From a virus, in the IMG/VR virus record IMGVR_UViG_3300000101_004941, positions 8,496 to 51,112 of that record: DNA of 42,617 bases; one strand, 5' to 3'. The notes under the pieces are model-generated. The model did no database searches, had not been told where the DNA came from, and saw nothing but the letters and a program-made list of their open reading frames with translations. A program made the position numbers and the translations under genes. How positions within the stretch are numbered: the first letter of the stretch is position 1; every line of letters starts with the position of its first letter. Below, one piece after another: positions 15,362 through 27,100 of this stretch.

Positions 15362-17454
15362 GATACTACTCCTGTATATATAATATAATTAACTGTTTGA
15401 TACGGGTTCATTATATTTAAATCATCACCTACAGTAGGTGCTAATATTCCGCCACTTTTATCAATTGTTTGTGATAATTGATCAGTACCAGTTTGTATTG
15501 TACTCAAAGATGCATCATCTGGCTTGTCGCCTCCTCTACCATCAACAGCTCTAATAGCTGTATATTGAACACCGTTTTCAGCTCGTAAATCGTGCTCGTG
15601 TTCTGGTAAATTATTAATATCTATTGTTGCTTCGTCAGTACCGTCAACAGCACCTAGTACACTTGAGTTAGAGTCTCTTGATCTAGTATCTGGAACGTCA
15701 ACAGCTGGATTTGTACCACCCATAGTTAATGCACCTAAAGGAAATCTACCTCTAAGATCTGGTAGAGCAAAGTTTCCTGCTGTTACTAACCCTTGTGCTT
15801 TGTAAGTATATCCGATTAGTTGGTATAAAGTATTGTATACACCTTGACTTAATTCTTGTCCATTACAAAAGAACCAACCTGTAGCTGTAGGTTCAATATT
15901 TCCTGCAAATGGCATAATACTTCCGATAGGTGTAAGACCTGCAATATTTTGGAATAGTGTTCCTCTTGAAATTCTTCTTAAACCTGTGCTTGCTCCACTT
16001 ATTCTATCAATAATAAACTCATCGTTTGATAAACTATCAGTTACTTGTTGTTTTCCAGAAATAATTGTATTTTTAATTGATATGTTAAAATCTTTTACTG
16101 CGCCGCCTGTTTGTCCGTCAAATACGTTTTCAACAGTTTCAACATCGCCTGTCAATCTAAACGTTGTAGAACTTGTAAGTTTATCAGCACTTCCTGATTT
16201 ACCACTTACACTACCACTAACTGAACCTTCTAATGATCCAATAAATGTAGTTGCATACATTTTACGCCATTTATTTGTAGAACTACCAATATTACGAGTA
16301 TTATTCAAATCAGGCATAATAAGTTCTGATTCAGTTGTGTCAACTGTAAGATCGTTGTTACCTAAGGTAATGCCTTTTTGTATAACAATACTTTCACCAA
16401 TGTTTAACGATTTAGCAATGCCAACGCCGCCTTTTACAACTAACGCTCCGTTACTTATAGTTGTACTTTCAGTTACATCATTAGTCTTAATTATTCCGCT
16501 TGTTAATAAATTTCCGGTAACATCCAGTGCTTCATCAGGTGCTTCATTATTAATTCCAATTCGTAAACTACTATCAACTCGAAGAACTGTTTTACTTGCA
16601 CCTGCATTACGCACACGCATATCAATATTTGATCCTTCAATATTGTGTTGAATTATACCGGCACTTCCTTCAATCCCGATCCCCATTTCTCCGTTAATGC
16701 CGTATGCAATACCTGTATTGTTTTGTATATTGAGAGGATTAGTTGATGTAGATTCAACATCTCCTCTTAAAAAGTTTGCTGATGGAACAGCAAGATCATT
16801 TACAATTAAATTTTCCGCTCTTTCAGCAACACCATAAAACTTAACATTGTTTTTTCCGTCAGCATCTGTATCTCTATTTGCTAAGTTAATACCCGGTTTA
16901 ATTGCTGTAAATCCTTGTACTGTTGCTTTAGGAACAAAATCATTAAATGCAACAATAGCAACAATATTTGCACTAACTTGGATTTCAATTACTGTATACT
17001 CTACATTATCTTGTCCAACTATAGTACTAGGTTTTGCACCTGTTGTTAATCCTTGGCTAAATTCTGGGCCAACAAGTATCCAGGTTGAACCTGAAAACAA
17101 ATATAACTGTTGTGATGCTGTATCAACCCATAAATCGCCGTCTGTAGCGTCTGTTGGATCTGGTTGTGTTGTACTTTTTGCTAAGCCGCCGCTTGGTATC
17201 CAAGTAGTTCCATCATAAACTAATAGTTGTCCTGTAATACTATTATACCAAAGTTGACCTTGTATACTATTACTTGGTTCAGTTGGGCTTGCAAAGTTTT
17301 CTAAAAGTCTTAATAAATCTTCAGCAATAACAGCACCATATCCTGTTGAATTTCTACCAGGAAAACTTAAACTTGTTGTATTGTTGATTGTACCATCTTC
17401 AATAACAATAGGATCTTTATCAGCACTATTTGTAAAATTGATTGTATATGCCAT
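15358..17454 (-). CDS. Short tail fibre (gp12-like) with tail collar domain, 698 aa
   Basis: Shares the N-terminal fibre module (VIEDGTINNTTSLSFPG, YGAVIAEDLLRLLENFAS, IQGQLWYNS, GDLWVDTASQQLYLFSG). From about residue 508 it has a phage tail collar domain: TPIGSIMPFAGN, GWFFCNGQELSQGVYNTLYQ, then FALPDLRGRFPLGAL. NNLPEHEHDLRA near residue 616 resembles the His-x-His region that binds metal in T4 gp12, and the end NPYQTVNYIIYTG is the usual collar-protein C-terminus. By this homology it should be the short tail fibre that locks the baseplate onto the host surface. GAGGG precedes the ATG, 4 bases after the stop of the 204-residue gene. Fold confidence is high; receptor unknown. Confidence 0.87.
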   Translation of the reverse strand: MAYTINFTNSADKDPIVIEDGTINNTTSLSFPGRNSTGYGAVIAEDLLRLLENFASPTEPSNSIQGQLWYNSITGQLLVYDGTTWIPSGGLAKSTTQPDPTDATDGDLWVDTASQQLYLFSGSTWILVGPEFSQGLTTGAKPSTIVGQDNVEYTVIEIQVSANIVAIVAFNDFVPKATVQGFTAIKPGINLANRDTDADGKNNVKFYGVAERAENLIVNDLAVPSANFLRGDVESTSTNPLNIQNNTGIAYGINGEMGIGIEGSAGIIQHNIEGSNIDMRVRNAGASKTVLRVDSSLRIGINNEAPDEALDVTGNLLTSGIIKTNDVTESTTISNGALVVKGGVGIAKSLNIGESIVIQKGITLGNNDLTVDTTESELIMPDLNNTRNIGSSTNKWRKMYATTFIGSLEGSVSGSVSGKSGSADKLTSSTTFRLTGDVETVENVFDGQTGGAVKDFNISIKNTIISGKQQVTDSLSNDEFIIDRISGASTGLRRISRGTLFQNIAGLTPIGSIMPFAGNIEPTATGWFFCNGQELSQGVYNTLYQLIGYTYKAQGLVTAGNFALPDLRGRFPLGALTMGGTNPAVDVPDTRSRDSNSSVLGAVDGTDEATIDINNLPEHEHDLRAENGVQYTAIRAVDGRGGDKPDDASLSTIQTGTDQLSQTIDKSGGILAPTVGDDLNIMNPYQTVNYIIYTGVVS

Positions 17455-17458
17455 CTAA

Positions 17459-18073
17459 TTATCCCTCGTTAAAACCAGTTAAACTTTGTACTCTAACTGT
17501 ATAATCTATTTGTATAAGTCTATTTAAACTTTTTTGTACAGGGTGGAAAATTACATGTGTTAGTAATCTGCCAGTACCTGATGCATTATATGCTTTAAGA
17601 CCCAATTCATCAAAAACGTATAAACTATTTTGATCTGCAGCTGTATCAAACGCATCTTGCCCTGTCGGTTCGCCGTAATCTAATAAACAAGTTACTAAAA
17701 TATCTGTATAGTTTGTTCCGCTTACATGACGTGTTTCAATTTTGTTTCTTGCAGGATCTAAATTGTTAACACTTCTGTCATCTACTATTTTTGTAAATGT
17801 TTCATTATATAAACTAGCATTTGTTCCAGTTGAGTTAGGTGTTAGATATGTAATAATCCCTGTTGGATCAACACTTGTGCCACCGTTGCCAAACCCCATT
17901 TCGTAAATCCAACCTGTGCCAGCATTTCCTAAACTCTCTGCAAGGCTTATACTCATATTTTCATAATGTATAGCATTGCGTTTGTCTACAATTACTTCAC
18001 CAGTTTCTGGATTACTTATTTTAATGTGCCCTTGAAGTAGCACACCGTTTTGTTCGTTTAATTTATCTGTCAT
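17459..18073 (-). CDS. Virion structural protein, 204 aa
   Basis: A strand-rich protein beginning NGVLLQGHIKISNPETGEVIVDKRNAI, then YEMGFGNGGTSVDPTGIITYL and, at the C-terminus, RLLTHVIFHPVQKSLNRL followed by IQIDYTVRVQSLTG. No cysteine-based or catalytic motif is visible. Position between the giant baseplate-slot protein and the short tail fibre suggests a baseplate peripheral or fibre-attachment protein (T4 has gp8-gp11 here), but I see no motif that fixes which one. The T4-like late motif at 18096-18103 lies 23 bases upstream of the ATG, with AGGATGG as the ribosome site. Confidence 0.78.
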   Translation of the reverse strand: MTDKLNEQNGVLLQGHIKISNPETGEVIVDKRNAIHYENMSISLAESLGNAGTGWIYEMGFGNGGTSVDPTGIITYLTPNSTGTNASLYNETFTKIVDDRSVNNLDPARNKIETRHVSGTNYTDILVTCLLDYGEPTGQDAFDTAADQNSLYVFDELGLKAYNASGTGRLLTHVIFHPVQKSLNRLIQIDYTVRVQSLTGFNEG

Positions 18074-18095
18074 AGTTTATACCATCCTGCTGTTG

Positions 18096-18103
18096 TATTT
18101 ATC
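18096..18103 (-). promoter_or_regulatory. T4-like late promoter (GATAAATA)
   Basis: GATAAATAC on the minus strand, overlapping the TAA stop of the 5051-residue gene, 23 bases upstream of ATG 18073. Spacing and sequence match the other late motifs in the window. Confidence 0.7.
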
Positions 18104-21100
18104 GCGGCAAGTCAACTGTTGCTGCACGTAAGAATCTACTAATGTTAGAATCGCTATCTACTAGTGAAATTCCTGGTTCAGACCACCTCTGCCCCTGTTT
18201 TCTTACAATAATTACCTTAGTATTTTGTACTGGGGTAGTTGTAAGTGCTAATTGATTACCATTTAAAGTAAATTCTGCTGTTAATGTTTGATCTCCTTCC
18301 GGACTATCTTGTGCTAGTGGACCATTTACATCATCAAATTTGTAAGAATCTATTGCGTTTTTACGTAAACGTCTACCTGCAACAAATACTTCAAATTCAT
18401 TTACACTAGTAGGTGTAAAGTCAAGATTATAAGTTGCTGTTGTTCCGTCTGCTGTGAATACTGTTGTTAGTGTTTCATCTTTATAAGGCATTGAGTTTTT
18501 ACCTGAAACATTTAATACGACTGTATTTTCTGGGTACATATGTTTAACACCTGTTCCTAATGTTCCTCTTCGATACTGACTTATTACATTCCCGTTTCTA
18601 ACAAAATACTCAATGCGTTCTCCGTCAATCATTATAACTGCAGGCTTTATTGACCCTGCAATAGGTGACGGTAATGCATCACCGTTAATTACAGTAATAC
18701 TTTGATCGTATTGATATAAGTCTTTTGCTAATGTAACTTCTTGCTCGTTATTTAATCTTATATATTGTGTTCTATTTAACATATCTTTAAACTGTGACCA
18801 ACCAAATTTATTTTGTGTTTTACTAGCAGAGAAATGTATTACTTGTACAGTATCGTTAAGTGATATTTTTGTTTCTATTTTAACATATTGCTTATTATCA
18901 GTTACATAATAGTCTACACTCGGAGTAAGTAATTGACCATTAATCGATACCCATAAATATTGTGCATCAATAGCCGGATTGTTTAATTTTATAAGTCCGT
19001 TATGTAGATGTATATACTTTTGATATTCAACAGAACCAGGTGTTAGATTAATTCGATCAACTACATCATAATTTATTGTTTGAATATCTTGCCAATCATG
19101 ATTGCTAAATGTAAATATTTCAATTTCTTCTCCTTCAGCAATAGCTGTATCAAAATATATTTGATTAGGCGTTTTTACAAACAGTCTTGAACTAGGATCG
19201 ACATATCCAAATCTATATTCTCCGTTAGTCATTACAAAAATATCTAAAATGTCGCCGTCTTTTTGTTGAACTTCGCCCTTTAATCTAATAACAGTACTAG
19301 CACCTACTATTAAATTATATTGTACTGTTTCTAATATAACACCGTTTAGATAAACTTCTACATATCTGCTATCGATAGTGCCTGGCGGAAATTGCCATTC
19401 TTCAATCTGATATTCTAATTTAGTTGATGTAGTAATATGTCTTAAACTATAACCCGAATCATATATTTTATTTCCTTGCTTTACAATTGTTTTAAAGTGT
19501 AAAGGTTGTTGTACACTAGGAACTGTGGTAATGTCATACGCTAAACTACTTCCATCTGCTGTTATAGTTTCTACATTTACTTCACTATAGTTTTTAACTA
19601 GTAAATCATCTTCAAAGAACACATATTTAATTTCAGTTCCTGCTGTTGGCGGAACTGCAAACTTAATTAATGCGTTGCCAGCTGCGCCATCTGCTTTTTT
19701 ACTTTTACTTACAACGTTTTCTATTGGGAGACCATCTTTTGTAATAATGTTTTGTAAATTAGCTTTGTATCTTACAGTTGTTAAAAATGAAGTTGTACTT
19801 CCGTCAGCAACTATTGTATCTATATCAATTATTTTATTTCCGCTAACTCCAAGTGTAAGTATATTAACTTTAGCATTTATTACAGGTGCTGTAGATAATG
19901 TTATAGTGTTATCATTAAAATTAATAGTATAGTCGTTATCGGCTCCAAGTTTTTGTATATTTCCTGCAACTTTAACAAACACCGATTCTGTTGTTAATGG
20001 CTCGGCTCCAATTTTAAATGTAACTTTACTACCGTTTCCATTATAGTTTGTAGACGTTATTTGACTGCCGCCACCTTTTGGTCTTTCATACACTTTAATA
20101 TCTACTGTATCTAGTAATTGTCCAGGAATCTGCTCTTCAGGTCCTGCACTTGTTGTAGGTGTTACAAATCCATCACCATCAATTGTAATATCAGCACTTT
20201 CTAAACCAGTTGCTGTTGAGTAGTTTAAATTACCGCCTTGTATAATACTATCATATGTCTGCTCATTTGGTAGGAATGTTCCGTCGCTTGTTGATTTTCT
20301 AAATATTACAACATCAGTATTTCCAAATGCAACTGATTCTTCATCAAATGCAACATAGTTTGTTACATCATAATCGTCATCTGTCCTAGACCATGCTGTT
20401 TGTCCTGCACCTGTAATACTTTGTACTAGTGCATTTGGATTTGTCTGTTGTGCTGTTCCAAAATTAGGATCATCAATTCTAATGCCGTTTTTATAAACAT
20501 GATATTCTACGCCAGTTACTAAAGGCTTACTAAAGTTAAACAGTGTAGTACTATCGCCTAATTCAAAAATTTCATCATCGTATGTATTATCATAACTATC
20601 CCAAGTTGATCCAAACCATGCATCTGAATCCCACCCTTGTCCTTGTGACATTCCAAAGCTCTTAACTTCTACGCCGCCATAATCAATTCCAGTCATTAGT
20701 TGACCTAAGTCTTTACCTAATTGTCCTTCTTGTGGATTGTATAATGTGTTTATTCTATCTGCAGCTTGGAATAAGTCCGGAGAAATTTTATAGTTTACAA
20801 TAATTACATCATTAGCATCTGGTTTGCTAGTAAACGATATTTGACCGTAGTACCTTTCGTAACTTGCTTGTTTATCCAATTTATTAATATACGAATATTC
20901 ATTACTTAACTGTTCAATATTATTTTTAAAAACACTTACATCAGTAATTTTTAAATCTATCGGCCAATTTAAATTAAATTCAAACTGAGATCCTGATGCT
21001 GTAAATGTTTGTGTTTGATCAATTTGCGTATATACATATGTTCCACTTGTTCTATCAAATCTAACTGAAGTTTTAATTCCTCTTACTGGATTGTTTCCTA

Positions 21101-24100
21101 GTTCTACACTAAAGGTTGCATCTCTGCCGCCTTCAACAAGATTACCGTTAACTGAAACTGTAGGAGAACTATAATAGCCTGTGCCAGAAACAACTACGTC
21201 AACCTTAGTTACATCTCCCTTAGTACCTAAATACGTTTTAAGGATAGTTCCAGTTCCACCGCCGCCGGTTAATGTTAATACTGGAGGTGATGTATAACCT
21301 TGGCCACCGTCTACAGGAGTTACACTGACAATGCTGTAACTACTATTATCTAGCCAATTTTTATTAGGATAAGATTCGAGCTCTGTAGTATTTCCTACTA
21401 ATACATCACTAACAACTTTAATATCCTTTGGTAATATTTTTCCTTCTAATGAATTATAAGCAGCTGGTAAATCAAAATCAGATGTTACTGTTTTAGTTGG
21501 ATCTATACCTTCGTAAGCACTTAAATATTCTCTAATTTTTGTTGAGAATGGTTTAACTTCTTTAACATATGCTTCATAGCTAGGTAAATTGTCGTTGTTG
21601 AATGTAATATCTTTTCGTAATGTACCTACGTTATGCTTTGCTTTTATAAAACTAGTTTTAAATGCCCAGTCAACGTATGTTTGTTCAGAAAACACATATC
21701 TTAATCCTGCAAAGAACAATTTATTAAATTCAACTAATAATTCGTCAATTAATAAATCATCTTTAATAGAATTTAAAATAATTCTAAGTTCTTTAATTGG
21801 TTCACTATCAAATATTTTAGTATCAAAACTAATTGTATCAAAACCTGTACTTGCAGCTAACGAATCATATAATGTATTTTTAAAATTAATTGTTCCGTTT
21901 TCTCTACCAATAGTTTTATAGTTTTGTGTATAGTCTTCAGTATCAATTGATGATATTTTTTCAATTAACAACCAGCCACCGGTTCCAACGTTTGAAATTT
22001 TTACAACTGAACCAACTAAATTATCTAAACTTGTAAGTTCGTAACTATTGTCAATTAAATAATCAATATCAGTTGTATCATTATACCCTGTTGCATACCA
22101 ATCAATATAATTCCAAAATATGCTTACATTGTAAGATTGGCTTCTTATTCTATTCCAAGTGCTGTTTTCTCTTTCATACAAAGCCCATTTACCAGACAAT
22201 GTTTCGTCTGCTTTAACTAGTACAGCAAAGTTGCGTACAGTTAATATAGTATTTGAATCGTAATAAGTACCTTGACTTATTACTGTAACCGATGTTATTT
22301 TACCTGCTCCATCGATTATTGGCAACAATTCTGCACCTGATCCTGACCCTGCTATTGTTATAGTAGGCGGAAATCTATATCCCTGTCCTGGATTGGTAAT
22401 AACTACGTCTGTAATTTTGCCATCTTTAATTACTGGTGTAACTGTTGCACGTTGTATTTTATCTGTTCCAACAGTTTTAAGATCAGCTACTGTTTCTACT
22501 TCAACATCATATAAATTACTAACAGTAGTTAATTTAGGCTCACTTAACGATAATTTGCTTATATCTTTATCGTCAATGATTAAATTTTTTGTAAGCACAA
22601 GATTAACACGTTCAATAAACTGTTTTAATGCTTCGTTCTTATTTTTAAACCATGACTGTCTTGGTCTGTTAAGTGAACCGTATTTTTCTTTTTCGCTTAG
22701 TGTAGGATCTGGAACTATTCTTGATTGTGCATCATATCCAATTAAACTATCAAACCACTTTATAACAACATCTGGATTAGGCTGACTTGTTTCTAATCCT
22801 TCGCTAACAATTTGATATTGATTGTGAACATTTTGATCTTGATTTTTAATTTTCCAAAACTGAACATTTAATGCTACATCAGTACCTTTTATTAATGAAT
22901 CGCAATTATATAGTACAAACTTTGACGGTGATATAAGTGCAACAAATTTATGACCTTTTGCAGCAGGATCTGTAATGTACTGTGCAATATCTCTCGTATC
23001 AATTTTTCTAAATTCTTGGTCTGGAACAATTGTTTTATCTGTTACCCAGAAATAATACTTATTTAGGAATGTTTTAGATACATCGTTATAAACTCGTCTA
23101 GTTGAATAAGAAGTATCTCCGTATAAACTTTGTCCGCTAAATCCGTTTGCAAATCCTTGTTCAGTATCAGCCTGTGCGTCCCAGGCGCTTGGTAAGATAT
23201 CTGACTCTACCCACTCGTAAATATCAATTGTATTTCCTTGGAACACTTTATTCCAAGACTGAGCTGCATATTCTATTGATCCTTGATACGGGTTATAAAA
23301 TTTTGCATTTGTTAAGTTCCACCAAACTTCACCTAACTGTTCTGGTCCCCAGGATGCTGTTTCATCTTTTATTGCACTAGCATTATTAGAAACACTGTAA
23401 ACAGCAGGATCATAATATGTTTTATATGTTAATTCTTGTTCTGCTGGTCCTGCAACCTTTCCTTGGATAGGATCTATATAATCTAAATATGTAAGTAGTT
23501 CATTATCAACTATATTGTATAAAAATATTTTTTTAATTTTTTGTACATCTACTGTTTGATTTGATGATCTATATGTTTCCCACATATTTACATTTTCATC
23601 TATTCTAAAATCAATTACTTGTCCTTGTGCATTGCTCTCAACTTTAGATGTTAGCCCTACATAAAAATGATTTTGTTTTGCATGTATATTTCTACCAAAT
23701 GTATTAATATCATTATCTGGAATTTGTATTGTTTGTGCAAATAACATTCCGGTTGGTGTCTTTTCATAAACAAATACAACTCCAACATCTATTCTTTCTT
23801 CAACTATTTCAGTAAATGCATTATCAAATCTAGTTGTATTTGAATCGAATGTTGTTGTTTGAGTAGAGTCACCGTTTCTTGAAGTTACAAATAACTTATT
23901 TCCGTCATATTGTAATTCCCAACCAAATCTTTCAGCACGTTCATTGTTAGGACTTTGTAAATCTTGTAAGAATGTAAACACACCATTAACTTGTTGATAT
24001 ATAGAAACTTTTCCTTGGTCTGCATTATAATCATCATTAAATGGTGCAGCAATTGCAATATACATTCCGTCGTCTGATATTGCTATAGCTTGGCCAAAGC

Positions 24101-27100
24101 CGCTAGTTTTATCTGGTGCTTGTAATTCTTGTCCTCTTTCCCAGAATCCGTTGTTTTGTCTATATACAACTACCTGGTTAGGAACTGTACTATCATATAA
24201 TGCATTAGCAATTAAAACGTCACCGTTTTTATTAATATCAAACTGGCTTCCAAATGTAGAAAGTTGATCTTGGTCTAATACCGAACTTCCATCTGTGCTA
24301 TCGTTTACAACACTAGTACCAGAAGAGTTAGGTATAAATCCAACATAGTCAATTAAATCATCTGTACTTGTCCAATCAGTTGTATCAAATACTCCAGGAG
24401 CGATGTTAGTTTTAGAAACATATAACACCCCAGTTCCGCTTACAGCTGGATTTTCTCTATAAACAACATCTCCAGTAAAATAACTTATATTATCACTGAA
24501 CACACCTTTGTATTTTTTATTTTTTGCATACTCCCAGGTGTATGTTATATTATTTTCGGTACCTGTTTTTATAAAATAAATTCTTCCTGGCAAACCTGCT
24601 GTTTTTGTTCCTTCAGCATGCACCATTGTTCTATACAATCCGTTACTATCTTTTGTAATTTTAATATCTGAACCTAGTTTGAAGTTTGCTTGTTGTTCAG
24701 GAACTGTGTATGTGCCAATTTCATCATAACGCCCTGGCGCAGATCTTGAATAGACTGAATATAATCCTTCGTTTGTAAGGCCGCTAGGTGTGCCAGTTGA
24801 TTCTGCAGGAATTTTATAAACTTGTTCCCAATCATTATTAATAGATGTTGGTGGATTAGCCTGTCTAGGAATACCTAAAACATTACCTTCTGAATACATC
24901 CAGTATTCAATTTCATTAATGTTATCTTCTGCACTTAGCGCAATTGGATTTCCTGAATCAAATACTAGCATTTTTCCTATGCCTGCCGGAGTATATCCTA
25001 ATGATGTAAACTGTATTTCACCCATTACATTATCAATAGTACGGTTTACATCAGGATCGCCTGGTGTAGCTAGACGTTCTATCTCAGCATTTTGACCGTA
25101 GTCGTCACCAACACTAAATGTACCTGTTAAATTTTTTACAAATATTGTAGCATTTAAACTATTTCGCTGATAAAACGTAACTTCGGCTGTTGCGCCAGTT
25201 GTAAGATCTCTCACAGTATCGCCTGGTCTTGGCTCAAATGGATTATCTGAAGCATCAGTTTTTGTAAAGTCTAAATTTATATATCCGTCCCACACGTCAT
25301 ACACATTTCTAGTTTGATTTGTCGTTGTTGTGCTTAATCCAATTGTAGTAATGTCTTTAAATGTACCTGTTGTATATTGCGGAAGTTGATTGACATAAAC
25401 ACTAACTGGATCACCTGGAGATATTGTATCGCTTAGAGCTTTTGGAGCTCGCATTACATACAAGTTACTAGAGAATGTAGCATTGCTACCTCCTGCTCCC
25501 GGAAGTCCTCTATATGTTAATGTTCTTAAATAACCTGTAAAAGTGTTTTGACTACTAATGTCTGTGGTTATATAATCTAAACTTGAATAATAATATCTGC
25601 CAGTAGGTGTACTATCTGATATAAGATCCCAGTAAACTAATCCTGCACCTTTATCTATATTTGTTGTTGACGATGTCGGAGTATACACTGGTGTATCTAT
25701 CCACCAATAACCTCCCCAAACTGTCGAAGTATCAACAGGATCAGTTGGTCCTTGTTTTATATATTCGCCGATAAAGTCGCCGTCATTTCTAAACAAACTA
25801 TCACTAGCGTTAAATGCTCCATTTACATCTCTTAAATATATTAATAATTCAGCACCAACTAATTTAGTATATTCAACTGTACCTGTAGCATTAGGTGTTT
25901 GTAAAATATCTCCGATAACAACTGCTGTAGTTGAACTATTTACATATAGAACTTCGTCAATTTTCTTTTGTATAGTATGTTCTTGGCTTAAAAATGCATC
26001 TGTAATTGCAGAGTGGCTTCCATTGAACGGAGCTCTTGCTGTAAGTGATGCTAAATCTTGATTTGCATATGTAATTGAATTCCATTGCAATCTAACTTGA
26101 TCGTTTATTCCGCTACCTTCATATAATGAAAACGGAGCTCGAACAAGTATATGACTTGTTGGTTGACCGTTAAATGCAAGTAAACTGTTATTAGGATCAA
26201 TTGCATAGTCACCAACTAGTAAGGTTGAAATAAAGTTTGTATTGTCGTTTTGTAAACCTGCAGAAATAATATTCTCTGCAACAGAACTAAAACTATTAAA
26301 AACAATATTTGCTTCTTCACCTTCAATGTCAATCTTTGCTCTCCATAATCCTTGATCTTTTCCTACAATACTATTTTTAGGATAATCAACAGCATTTTGG
26401 AATGCGCCTGAATATTTTGTTTTTACGTTAGAAGCATCTGGTGATCCAATAATTATATATTTTCCATCTGGACTAATTGCAAGGCCTGCTCCAAACTTCT
26501 GCCTATCGTTACCAAACTTAAACGGCTCAATTGTTTGTGTTAGAGTATAAGTTAACGCATTTGTCGGTCTGTTATATACATAAACCTTTCCATCTTCGCT
26601 TTCAGGAGTACTTACTATTAATGTTGTATTTCTGTCATCAACCGCCATTGAGGATCCAAATAACGAACCGTTATTTACCCATGTTCCTGTGTTAAAGGTG
26701 TGTGCTGTAAAGGACGAAGAATTTGTAGGTACAGTTAAATCTGCATCATCATATAATTGGAAGGAATTTGAATTAATTGTTCCTCCGATATACTTTGAAG
26801 TGTTATTAAGCTCAACAGTACCTTCTATTCCACTAAAAGTTATTCTGTCATACTTCGCTAGATTATGAAAACCTTGATTAAAAATAGTTGTACTAGCAGA
26901 ATCTAAAGTTATAGATTGAATATTTCCAGAAGCATTTGTAACTGGATTTTCAATACGTTGTAATTCATTAAAACTATTTGTATTTTTATATACAGCCCAT
27001 TCGTTATTTTGTGTTATTTTATCAACCCATAAAAGATCGTTGCCATTTAAATTTGTTTGTGCAATGTTATTTGCATCTACAATATTAGTTGCTCTAACTT

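Noticed and set aside
13887-16651. Long plus-strand open frames of about 200 codons opposite the fibre genes
   Set aside because: They lie fully inside well-supported minus-strand fibre genes, show no recognisable motif and have no ribosome site; they are antisense shadows of Val/Thr-rich coding sequence.
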